A stretch of DNA of 16,067 nucleotides from CBDVAK01 sp965371945. Its GTDB lineage: Bacteria > Pseudomonadota > Gammaproteobacteria > Competibacterales > JAHEDQ01. A program made the translations under genes and the position numbers. Shown piece by piece: positions 6,672-13,750 of this stretch; position 1 is the stretch's first letter; the number at the start of each line of letters is the position of its first letter. Under the pieces are notes generated by a model. It did not search any database, was not told the DNA's origin, and worked only from the letters and a program-made list of their open reading frames with translations. The stretch is taken from positions 1-16,067 of the forward strand of contig CBDVAK010000048.1 in NCBI GenBank assembly GCA_965371945.1, read 5' to 3'.

Positions 6672-7778
6672 CTACTTGGCGAGCCAGGCCTGGAAACGCT
6701 CGTTGAGCGAGTCCTTGTTGTCGGCCCAGAACTCGAAGTCGGTCATGAAAGCATCTTTCATGTTGGCCGGATTGGTCGGCATATAGGGTCCCATGTCGAT
6801 ACCCAGTTCGGCGTGCTTACCAACCATCGGTGCCGAGGATTTGCGGGCCGGACCATAAGAGATGTACTTGGCCTGATCCGCGAGACGCGGCGTATCGCTG
6901 GAGTATTTGACAAAGGCGTACACCGCCTCCTTGTTCTTCCCGCCTTTGGGAACAGCCCAGCCATCCAGATCCAGGGCCTGTCCGTCCCAAATGGTTTTGA
7001 TCGGCTGCTTCTCGACTACCTCGGCATTGAATAGTCTGCCGTTGTAGGCCGAGGCAATCACCACTTCACCGTCCGCCAGCAGTTGCGGTGGTTGCGCACC
7101 GGCAGTCCACCACACGACCTGGTCCTTGATGGTGTCCAGTTTCTTGAAGGCTTGATCGACGCCTTCTTCGGTGGACAACACCTCATAGACCTGATCTACC
7201 GGTACGCCATCTGCCATCAGCGCCCATTCCAGATTGTAGGTGGGCACTTTCTGCATGCCACGCTTGCCAGGAAACTTTTCCAGGTCGAATACATCGGCGA
7301 TGCTGGCAGGCGGGTTGTCCGGAAACGCTTTGGTGTTGTAAGCGAACACCGTGGAATAGACGATCAGGGGGATAAAGCAATCCGACAATGAGCCTTCGAC
7401 GAAATCGGCGGTCGGTGCACTGTCGTCGGTGCCTTTGGCCAGTATGGCGTCGTGATCGATCTCGTCAAACAGACCCTCGTCACAACCCGTGATCGCATCG
7501 GACATTATCACGTCGACCAGGTCCCAGGTGACGTTACCGGCCTCGGTCTGTGCGCGCACCTCCGCCAATCCCCCACTGTAGTCCTCGGAATTCAGCTTGA
7601 CGTTGGGGTTTTCCTTCATATAGGGCTGGTGGTAGGCCTTGAGCTGGCTCTGCGTGTAAGCGCCACCCCAGGACACCACGCTCAGTTCTTCAGCGCCGGC
7701 CTGGGTAACTCCCAGTGTGCCGACCGCCATCACCACTGCGGCGAAAACCGCTGTCCTGCCAAATAGATTACTTCTCAT
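6672..7778 (-). CDS. potD: Polyamine-type periplasmic substrate-binding protein, PotD/PotF-like
   Basis: 368 residues with a Sec signal peptide: basic start MRSNLFGR, hydrophobic 9-25, cleavage after AGA at residue 29. The mature protein begins ELSVVSWGGAYTQSQ, the usual first strand of PotD/PotF-type receptors, and continues as a two-lobed binding protein. It has two cysteines (ITGCDEG and SDCFIPL) that could form a disulfide. AAGGAGA lies about 10 bp before the ATG. It delivers the ligand to the PotB/PotC channel. The ligand cannot be read from the sequence; putrescine, spermidine and related amines or opines are all used by this family. Confidence 0.9.
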   Translation of the reverse strand: MRSNLFGRTAVFAAVVMAVGTLGVTQAGAEELSVVSWGGAYTQSQLKAYHQPYMKENPNVKLNSEDYSGGLAEVRAQTEAGNVTWDLVDVIMSDAITGCDEGLFDEIDHDAILAKGTDDSAPTADFVEGSLSDCFIPLIVYSTVFAYNTKAFPDNPPASIADVFDLEKFPGKRGMQKVPTYNLEWALMADGVPVDQVYEVLSTEEGVDQAFKKLDTIKDQVVWWTAGAQPPQLLADGEVVIASAYNGRLFNAEVVEKQPIKTIWDGQALDLDGWAVPKGGKNKEAVYAFVKYSSDTPRLADQAKYISYGPARKSSAPMVGKHAELGIDMGPYMPTNPANMKDAFMTDFEFWADNKDSLNERFQAWLAK

Positions 7779-7880
7779 CGCTTACAAGTCTCCTTCAAAG
7801 TTGGTGTGGCCTTTTCTACAGCCACTTGATGCCGGAGGTATCGATGGCCGGTATACCACCAGCCATCCGTTCACGCCCCG

Positions 7881-8981
7881 TCAAACCTCGGCCGCATCCA
7901 GCGCCCGGCAATCCTCGATGTGCCAGCCCACCTGAATCTGCTCACCCGCCTTGAGGTGCTGATGGCCAGCCGCGTTTGGTACTTTGATCACAAAATCATC
8001 ATGCCCACAGATATCGACACGGGTGCGCATGTGGTCCCCCAGATAGATCAGCTCCCGCACCTTCGCCGGGAACTGATTGGGGCACGCTCCCGCGGACGGA
8101 TTGATCAGCACCCGCTCCGGTCGCAGCGACAGGGTGCTGGAACTTCCGACCCCGTCGATATTGACCGGCAAGGCCTTGACCACGCTGCCATCGGTCACCT
8201 GCACCTCGCAGACATCCCCGGCACTGGACTTGACGGTGCCCAGCAAGCGGTTGTTTTCACCGATAAACTGAGCCACGAATGCGTTCTCGGGCAGTTCGTA
8301 GAGGTTCTCGGGAGTCGCGAGTTGCTGGATCACGCCATCGTTGAACACCGCGATGCGGTCTGACATCGTCAGCGCCTCGCTCTGGTCATGAGTGACATAG
8401 ACCACGGTGACTTCAAAGCGCTCGTGGATTGCCTTGATCTCGTATTGCATCTGCTCGCGCAACTGCTTGTCCAGCGCCCCCAGAGGTTCATCCATCAGCA
8501 CCAGTTTGGGCTCGAACACCAAAGCCCTGGCCACAGCAACCCGCTGCTGCTGCCCACCCGAAAGCTGCGCCGGGCGCCGCGAACCGAACGCGCCGAGTTC
8601 CACCATGTCCAGCGCTTTCTGCACACGCTCGGCGGTCTCGGACTTCCCCATCCTGCGCACTTCCAGCGGAAACGCCAGGTTCTCGGAGATAGTCATATGT
8701 GGAAACAGCGCATAGTTTTGGAAAACCATGCCGATATTGCGTTTGTGGGGTGCAACATTGTTGATGGGATTGCCGTCGAGGATGATCTCGCCGTGGGTGG
8801 CGGTCTCAAACCCCGCAAGCATCATCAGGCAGGTGGTCTTGCCGGAGCCGGAAGGTCCCAGCATGGTAACGAATTCGCCGCGGGCAATGTCCAGGTTGAG
8901 ATCCTTGACGACCAGCGTTTCCCCGTCGTAGCTCTTCTGAACCGAGTCGAATCGCACGTAGGCATCGTTGGCAGCGGACAT
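7881..8981 (-). CDS. potA: Polyamine-type ABC transporter ATPase, PotA-like
   Basis: 366 residues. Walker A is GPSGSGKT (42-49), the Q-loop glutamine is Gln88, the signature LSGGQ is at 140-144, Walker B LVLMDE at 160-165, the D-loop follows, and the switch histidine is His198 (VTHDQSEAL). A TOBE-type C-terminal domain (about 240-366) is typical of PotA/UgpC/MalK importers. All catalytic residues are present. GGAGGAG stands 6 bp before the ATG. It is the first gene of the operon, separated from potD by 102 bp that contain no clear gene. Confidence 0.93.
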   Translation of the reverse strand: MSAANDAYVRFDSVQKSYDGETLVVKDLNLDIARGEFVTMLGPSGSGKTTCLMMLAGFETATHGEIILDGNPINNVAPHKRNIGMVFQNYALFPHMTISENLAFPLEVRRMGKSETAERVQKALDMVELGAFGSRRPAQLSGGQQQRVAVARALVFEPKLVLMDEPLGALDKQLREQMQYEIKAIHERFEVTVVYVTHDQSEALTMSDRIAVFNDGVIQQLATPENLYELPENAFVAQFIGENNRLLGTVKSSAGDVCEVQVTDGSVVKALPVNIDGVGSSSTLSLRPERVLINPSAGACPNQFPAKVRELIYLGDHMRTRVDICGHDDFVIKVPNAAGHQHLKAGEQIQVGWHIEDCRALDAAEV

Positions 8982-9272
8982 CGTCTACTCCTCCACCCGC
9001 AGTTCCAGGCTCTGTGCAATTGCAGGGCAACGATGACCCAGAGGCGGACGCCGGGTGAACAAGCCAACTCGAGGCCAGCCCATTTGAAGAGATTCAACCG
9101 GGGGGGGGAATCCGCACGACAACGGCCTTGCCATTGCCGCTGACAGACAGTTCAGCAACGTACCTCGCCTCCTCAACTTCCGGTTGCTCAGCCCCAGTCC
9201 AGGGACGGGGCATCCCCGACAGCAGTGTCGGGAAACGCAACCTGTTTTCATTTTTCTCTAACGTTGCGACCG
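8982..9272 (-). promoter_or_regulatory. Long, structured untranslated leader of the pot operon
   Basis: No convincing gene is present in this stretch. On the minus strand it can form several hairpins. CAATGGC pairs with GCCGTTG with one G-U wobble that would be an A-C mismatch on the plus strand, which favours a minus-strand RNA. TTGAA pairs with TTCAA around TCTC. Close to the ribosome site, CCGCCTCTG pairs with CAGAG and GCGG (plus-strand 8997-9047), ending just before GGAGGAG. A C9 run lies at 9100-9108 (G9 on the plus strand). This is long for a simple 5' leader and suggests RNA-level control, which is not proven. Confidence 0.4.
9182..9242 (-). other. Three-way-junction-like RNA fold upstream of potA
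   Basis: Closing stem GGTTGC/GCAACC (9182-9187 with 9237-9242) encloses two hairpins: GCCCC/GGGGC (9191-9195 with 9207-9211) and a perfect 7-bp stem, CCCGACA/TGTCGGG (9215-9221 with 9226-9232), with a 4-nt loop. The strand is uncertain. On the plus strand a T-rich tract (9243-9259) follows, so it could also be the 3' end of a plus-strand small RNA. I do not recognise it as a known riboswitch. Confidence 0.45.
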
Positions 9273-9302
9273 AGTGTAGTCACAGAGATGGCAGGAATAC
9301 AA
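9273..9302 (-). promoter_or_regulatory. Putative promoter of the pot operon
   Basis: On the minus strand TTGTAT (9297-9302) and TACACT (9273-9278) are each 4 of 6 matches to sigma70 boxes, separated by 18 bp. Transcription would begin near 9266, just past the ilvC terminator, and produce a leader of about 285 nt. Only moderate box quality supports this. Confidence 0.3.
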
Positions 9303-9328
9303 GCACGTCGCACCGATCAGTTCGCCAA

Positions 9329-9364
9329 ACAAAAAGGGGGAATGGCCACTGCCACCCTCCCTTT
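9329..9364 (-). terminator. Rho-independent terminator of the ilvBNC operon
   Basis: On the minus strand an 11-position stem (GGGAGGGTGGC with GCCATTCCCCC; one A-C mismatch, two G-U wobbles) closes a 4-nt loop and is followed by TTTTTGTTT. An AAA tract before the stem can extend it. It lies 50 bp after the ilvC stop, so ilv and pot are separate transcription units. Confidence 0.85.
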
Positions 9365-9414
9365 GATCGTCGCCCGGACCACCCTTGTCGTGACTATTCA
9401 AAACGCCCTGGTGT

Positions 9415-10431
9415 TCAGTTCTTGCTGGAATCGACCAGACGATTGGCCTTGATCCACGGCATCATGCCACGCAGCCGCGCACCCACCTCTTCGATCTGGT
9501 GCTCGGCGCCTATGCGGCGCTTGGCTTTCAGCGTCGCGGCGCCAGCCTGATTCTCCTGGATGAATTCACGGGCGAACTCACCATTTTGTATCTCAGTCAG
9601 GATGCGTCTCATCTCTTCCTTGGTGCGTGCATCGACAATGCGGGGGCCACGGGTAAGGTCGCCATATTCGGCAGTGTTCGAGATCGAGTAACGCATGTTG
9701 GCGATCCCGCCCTCGTACAACAGGTCGACGATCAGCTTGAGTTCGTGCAGACATTCGAAGTAGGCCATCTCCGGGGCATAGCCCGCTTCCACCAAGGTCT
9801 CGAACCCGGCCTGAACCAAGGCGGTCGTGCCACCGCACAGCACGGCTTGCTCGCCAAACAGATCGGTTTCCGTTTCCTCTCGAAAATTGGTCTCGATGAC
9901 ACCGGCGCGCCCCCCGCCGTTGGCGGAGGCATAGGCCAGCGCAATGTCACGTGCCTGACCACTACTATCCTGATGCACCGCGATGAGGCTGGGTACGCCA
10001 CCACCCTCGGTATAGGTCGAACGCACCAGGTGCCCTGGCCCCTTGGGGGCAATCATGATGACGTCCAGATCCGCACGCGGCTCGATCTGCCCGAAATGAA
10101 TATTGAACCCATGCGCAAACGCCAACGCCGCGCCCGGCTTGATGTTAGGGGCGATCAGCTCTCGATAGAGCCGCGCCTGATGCTCATCGGGTGCCAGAAT
10201 CATCACCAGATCGGCTGCCTGCACGGCATCCTCGATCGATTTGACGGTCAGCCCGGCATTGACGGCCTTGGTGGCGGATGTCGAGCCTTCCCTCAAACCG
10301 ACAACCACGCTCACCCCCGAGTCCTTGAGATTGTTGGCGTGGGCATGACCCTGGGAGCCATAGCCGATGATGGCCACCGTTCTGCTCTTGATGAGCGCGA
10401 GGTCGGCGTCTTTATCGTAGAAGATGTTCAT
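9415..10431 (-). CDS. ilvC: Ketol-acid reductoisomerase, class I
   Basis: 338 residues, the class I (short form) length. It isomerises and reduces 2-acetolactate and 2-aceto-2-hydroxybutyrate in valine, leucine and isoleucine synthesis, using NADPH and Mg2+. The Rossmann motif is GYGSQG (23-28). Arg47 and serines 50 and 52 in GLREGSTS fit NADPH preference. His107 lies in AHGFNIHFG. The metal and substrate residues Asp190 and Glu194 (DLFGEQ), Glu226 and Glu230 (YFECLHE) and Ser251 (SISNTAE) are all present. It is the last gene of the operon, 115 bp after ilvN. Confidence 0.98.
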   Translation of the reverse strand: MNIFYDKDADLALIKSRTVAIIGYGSQGHAHANNLKDSGVSVVVGLREGSTSATKAVNAGLTVKSIEDAVQAADLVMILAPDEHQARLYRELIAPNIKPGAALAFAHGFNIHFGQIEPRADLDVIMIAPKGPGHLVRSTYTEGGGVPSLIAVHQDSSGQARDIALAYASANGGGRAGVIETNFREETETDLFGEQAVLCGGTTALVQAGFETLVEAGYAPEMAYFECLHELKLIVDLLYEGGIANMRYSISNTAEYGDLTRGPRIVDARTKEEMRRILTEIQNGEFAREFIQENQAGAATLKAKRRIGAEHQIEEVGARLRGMMPWIKANRLVDSSKN

Positions 10432-10462
10432 ACCAATCCAGTACTCTCCAAAGGGTGATAGT

Positions 10463-10481
10463 GACGGGCACCACGCCCGTC
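10463..10481 (-). other. Hairpin between ilvN and ilvC
   Basis: GACGGGC (10463-10469) and GCCCGTC (10475-10481) form a perfect 7-bp stem with a 5-nt loop. No U-run follows on the minus strand. It probably marks a processing or mRNA-stability point between the two genes; ilvC is usually made in greater amount than the synthase. Confidence 0.5.
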
Positions 10482-10546
10482 AAATCGGTCGGAACGAGGC
10501 GTTTGCCGGAAATCGCCTGGAGCGGCGTGCAGTCCGACTGCGTGGT

Positions 10547-11038
10547 TCAGGCTCGCAGCCCCTTTTGGCCACGAGCAATGCCGGACACCCCTGAACGCGC
10601 CACCTCAAGCAGACTCCCCTGCTCCAGCGCTTCCAGAAATGCGTCCAGCTTACTGCCGGTCCCGGTCAACTCAACCGTACAGTTGGAATCACTGACGTCA
10701 ACGATACGACCACGAAAGATATCCGTCAGACGCACAATTTCAGCACGACCGTCACCGCTGGCCCGAACCTTGGCCAGCATCAGCTCCCGCTCGATATGCG
10801 CACCCTCGGTGAGGTCCATCAGCTTGACCACATCGACCAGCTTGTTGAGCTGCTTGATGATCTGCTCGATGATCTCATCGGTACCGCTGGTGACCAGCGT
10901 CATGCGCGAAAGCGACAGATCATCGGTGGGCGCCACGGTAAGCGACTCGATATTGTAGCCACGGGCCGAGAACAGACCGGCAACCCGGGACAGGGCGCCC
11001 GATTCATTTTCCAGCAGTATGGATATGATATGTCGCAT
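10547..11038 (-). CDS. ilvN: Acetolactate synthase small (regulatory) subunit
   Basis: 163 residues, the IlvH/IlvN length. The N-terminal ACT domain (about 1-77, from RHIISILLENESGALSRV) has Asn11, Gly14 and Asn29, positions that bind feedback valine in E. coli IlvH, so valine inhibition is likely. A C-terminal domain (about 80-160) activates the large subunit. The start ATG is 2 bp after the ilvB stop, implying coupled translation and balanced subunits. It resembles IlvH more than the short E. coli IlvN, so ilvH is an equally good symbol. Confidence 0.96.
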   Translation of the reverse strand: MRHIISILLENESGALSRVAGLFSARGYNIESLTVAPTDDLSLSRMTLVTSGTDEIIEQIIKQLNKLVDVVKLMDLTEGAHIERELMLAKVRASGDGRAEIVRLTDIFRGRIVDVSDSNCTVELTGTGSKLDAFLEALEQGSLLEVARSGVSGIARGQKGLRA

Positions 11039-11040
11039 CG

Positions 11041-12810
11041 CTACACCAGCACCATGCCGTCTTCGTTCTCGGACACCATCGCATCCCGCCCCGCCAGGAT
11101 CATTTCGTGATGCCCCCCACCCGACTGGATCATCGGAAAGACGTTTTCCTCCGGATCGACAAGAAAGTCCAGAAACACGGTACGGTCCTTCATTGCGAAG
11201 GCCTCACGCAAAGCGCCCTCGACATCCGCGGGGTTTTCGATCTGCATGCCGACATGGCCGTAGCTCTCCGCAAGTTTGACGAAATCCGGCAAAGCATCCA
11301 TGTATGACATGGAATAGCGCTTCTGGTAGAAGAACTCCTGCCATTGCCGGACCATGCCCAGATAGCGGTTGTTCAGATTGACCACCTTGACCGGCGTGCG
11401 GTACTGCAGCATCGTCGACAGTTCCTGCAACATCATCTGGATGCTGCCCTCACCGGTGATGCAGGCAACCTCCTGGTCCGGACAGGCCAGTTTGGCCCCC
11501 ATGGCCGCCGGCAACCCGAACCCCATGGTCCCCAGGCCGCCTGAATTGATCCACTTGCGCGGTTGATCAAACTTGTAGTACTGAGCCGCCCACATCTGGT
11601 GCTGGCCCACATCGGAGGTAACGATCGCCTTGCCGTCAGTGACCTGGTAGAGCTTTTCGACCACGAACTGCGGCTTGATCACTTCCTTGCTGAACTCGTA
11701 CTTCAGCGAGTCGATCGCCCGCCATTTGTCGATCTGATTCCACCATGCTGTCAGCTTCCCCTGGTCGGGCTGACGCTCACTTCCCTGCACCATCTCAATC
11801 ATGGTATCCAGGACCCCGTCGACGGGGCCGACGATGGGGACGTCCACCTGTACATTCTTGGAAATCGACGACGGGTCTATATCGATCTGGATGATGCGGC
11901 TGCCCGGGCAGAACTTTTCCAGCGCACCGGTGACACGATCGTCGAAGCGGGCCCCGATCGCCAGCAACACATCCGAGTTGTGCATGGCCATGTTGGCCTC
12001 GTAAGTGCCATGCATCCCCAGCATACCGACAAACTGACGGTCGGTGGCGGGGTAGGCGCCCAGGCCCATCAGGGTGTTGGTGATCGGAAACCCGAGCTTG
12101 CGGGTCAACGTGGTCAGCTGCTCTGAAGCATTGCCGAGTATGACACCGCCACCACTGTAGATCATGGGTCGCTGCGCGGACAACAGCAGGTCGACCGCTT
12201 TCTTGATCTGACCGGTGTGACCTCTGACCGTCGGGTTGTAGGACCGCATCCTTACCCGCTTGGGGTATGAGAACAGGGCAGTTGCGATGGTCACGTCCTT
12301 GGGCAGATCCACCAGCACCGGGCCAGGCCGGCCGGTGCTGGCAATGTAAAAGGCCTTCTTGATCGTCTCGGCCAGATCAGTGACGTCCTTGACCAGGAAA
12401 TTGTGCTTGACGCAGGGGCGGGTGATACCCACGGAGTCCACTTCCTGAAAGGCGTCGTTGCCGATCAGCTTGGTAGGCACCTGACCCGAAATCACCACCA
12501 TCGGAATCGAATCCATATAGGCAGTGGCGATTCCGGTCACCGCATTGGTCAATCCCGGACCCGAGGTTACCAACACCACACCGGGCCGGCCGGTGGCTCT
12601 GGCGTAACCATCGGCGGCATGAGCCGCCCCCTGTTCATGCCGTACCAGCACGTGGACCACTTCCTGCTGCTGATACAGCGCGTCGTAAATGTGCAGCACG
12701 GCGCCGCCGGGGTATCCGAAGATGTGCTTGACACCCTCTTCCTGCAGGCAACGCACAGTGATCTCGGCACCGGTGAGTTCCACTGTGTTGGTCTCCATTG
12801 ACTCCGTCAT
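11041..12810 (-). CDS. ilvB: Acetolactate synthase large (catalytic) subunit
   Basis: 589 residues from ATG 12810. A second ATG at 12798 has GGAG only 3 bp ahead, and the frame is open further upstream to 12849, but that would run into the leader. It condenses pyruvate with pyruvate or 2-oxobutyrate using thiamine diphosphate, FAD and Mg2+. The GYPGGAVLHIYDAL motif and catalytic Glu59 (RHEQGA) are in the N-terminal domain. The metal and ThDP motif begins TGEGSIQM (Glu454 in place of the commoner Asp, a change I recall from Pseudomonas enzymes) and ends in NLNNRYLGMVRQWQ. It is closest to the E. coli IlvI type. It is the first structural gene after the attenuator. Confidence 0.97.
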   Translation of the reverse strand: MTESMETNTVELTGAEITVRCLQEEGVKHIFGYPGGAVLHIYDALYQQQEVVHVLVRHEQGAAHAADGYARATGRPGVVLVTSGPGLTNAVTGIATAYMDSIPMVVISGQVPTKLIGNDAFQEVDSVGITRPCVKHNFLVKDVTDLAETIKKAFYIASTGRPGPVLVDLPKDVTIATALFSYPKRVRMRSYNPTVRGHTGQIKKAVDLLLSAQRPMIYSGGGVILGNASEQLTTLTRKLGFPITNTLMGLGAYPATDRQFVGMLGMHGTYEANMAMHNSDVLLAIGARFDDRVTGALEKFCPGSRIIQIDIDPSSISKNVQVDVPIVGPVDGVLDTMIEMVQGSERQPDQGKLTAWWNQIDKWRAIDSLKYEFSKEVIKPQFVVEKLYQVTDGKAIVTSDVGQHQMWAAQYYKFDQPRKWINSGGLGTMGFGLPAAMGAKLACPDQEVACITGEGSIQMMLQELSTMLQYRTPVKVVNLNNRYLGMVRQWQEFFYQKRYSMSYMDALPDFVKLAESYGHVGMQIENPADVEGALREAFAMKDRTVFLDFLVDPEENVFPMIQSGGGHHEMILAGRDAMVSENEDGMVLV

Positions 12811-12890
12811 CCAAGCAATGCTCGTGGTCAGTCCCACTCGGGCAACCACCGGACCCGCCCATCCGCCGCTGCGGAGAACGCCGGTGGTGC

Positions 12891-12937
12891 AGACAAATAC
12901 CGCCCGTTCTCGCGGGCGGCTCCGCCCCCACAGGGCA
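12891..12937 (-). promoter_or_regulatory. Transcription attenuator of the ilv operon
   Basis: On the minus strand four GC segments occur in order: GCCCTG (12931-12936), GGGGGCGG (12922-12929), CCGCCCG (12913-12919) and CGGGCGG (12900-12906). Segments 3 and 4 form a perfect 7-bp terminator stem with a 6-nt loop, followed by TATTTGTCT. Segments 2 and 3 can pair instead, preventing termination, and segments 1 and 2 can also pair. This is the classical arrangement for amino-acid attenuation, just downstream of a leader peptide rich in Val and Leu codons. The U-run is imperfect. Confidence 0.75.
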
Positions 12938-12957
12938 GCTGATGAACACTACTGAGA

Positions 12958-13014
12958 TCAATTCCAGAAATCAAGATTGCAGGCTAGCAACACCACCACC
13001 ACGATGCAGTACAT
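12958..13014 (-). CDS. ilv operon leader peptide
   Basis: Eighteen codons encode MYCIVVVVLLACNLDFWN. The central block is one Ile, four consecutive GTG Val and two Leu codons, the three end-product amino acids of the operon downstream. Known ilvB and ilvG leaders of proteobacteria use the same principle: ribosome stalling at these codons when charged tRNA is short prevents the attenuator from forming. No clear ribosome site precedes ATG 13014. An in-frame ATG at 13053 would add 13 residues and give a 31-residue peptide, also without a good site. The stop lies 21 nt ahead of the first attenuator segment. Confidence 0.8.
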   Translation of the reverse strand: MYCIVVVVLLACNLDFWN

Positions 13015-13134
13015 GTGCGAGTGTTCGGACCGGCCTTGCAGGTATTCGCTCATGACGTTCAAACCGGCAATTACTAGCATCCTTGGCAGGAACCTGTGTG
13101 CACAACCGGCATAGTCGCGATTCAAAGAGGAACG

Positions 13135-13596
13135 ATGATGATCAGGACCACCCTGTCCGTTGCGCTGCTGACACTGTCAGTGGCCGCCGCTGCCGATATC
13201 TATAAATGGAGCGACGCCAGTCAGTTCATCCACTACACCGAAGTACCCCCGGCCCACGGCATCCCTTACCAAATCGTCAAGGAGTCACAGCGTCTCCCGA
13301 CCCCTGCGCAGCCGACCGCAACGCTGGATCAGGAGCGCAAGGACCTCGCCAAGGCAGGCGAACGGGCCGAGCAACAGCAGAAAGACCGCGAGGAAGCCAA
13401 AGACCTGCGCGCTGACAATGCCCGCGCGTCAGATAACTGCGAGCGCGCGCAACACAACCTGGAGACACTGCAGGCGCACACCCAGGTCATCATGCAGGAT
13501 CCCGAGAGCGGGATCAGCACGCGACTCTCGGAACAACAGCGCAATGCACAGATTCGACAATCCGAGAAGGATATCCAGTACTATTGCGAGAGCTGA
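13135..13596 (+). CDS. DUF4124 family exported protein
   Basis: 153 residues from ATG 13135, with AAAGAGG (13124-13130) 4 bp upstream; ATG 13138 is equally possible. The signal peptide has a hydrophobic core at about 5-19, with cleavage near Ala20. The mature start DIYKWSDASQFIHYTEVPP is the hallmark of DUF4124. A highly charged, probably helical or coiled-coil segment (about 65-115) follows. Two cysteines (DNCERA and the C-terminal YYCES) may form a disulfide. Function of the family is unknown; it acts in the periplasm or envelope. It is divergent from the ilv operon and on the same strand as proS. Confidence 0.85.
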   Translation: MMIRTTLSVALLTLSVAAAADIYKWSDASQFIHYTEVPPAHGIPYQIVKESQRLPTPAQPTATLDQERKDLAKAGERAEQQQKDREEAKDLRADNARASDNCERAQHNLETLQAHTQVIMQDPESGISTRLSEQQRNAQIRQSEKDIQYYCES

Positions 13597-13750
13597 TCCT
13601 GTGCGAGCGGCAGGGTGACGGTGCTTCGCAACCGAAACGGGATTCGGCCACGGCCGGCAACAGCCGGGCGCGCAGTGATCGTCACCGCCCAGGCTGAACC
13701 CGGACCGGTCCGGATCGGCCATCCATCCGACGGAAGCCGACAGCGACAAC

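Noticed and set aside
8985..9251. Minus-strand 88-residue frame ending just before potA
   Set aside because: Arg/Pro/Cys-rich composition without family features, no ribosome site seen, and it overlaps strong predicted RNA structure. It is more likely a leader than a gene.
11449..11451. Asp-to-Glu change in the IlvB metal motif (GEG in place of GDG) as a sign of inactivity
   Set aside because: I recall the same residue in acetolactate synthases of other gammaproteobacteria such as Pseudomonas, and all other motifs are intact.
13066..13110. Possible ilv promoter around TAGTAAT on the minus strand
   Set aside because: The -10-like box has no -35 partner at a suitable distance, so no promoter is called.
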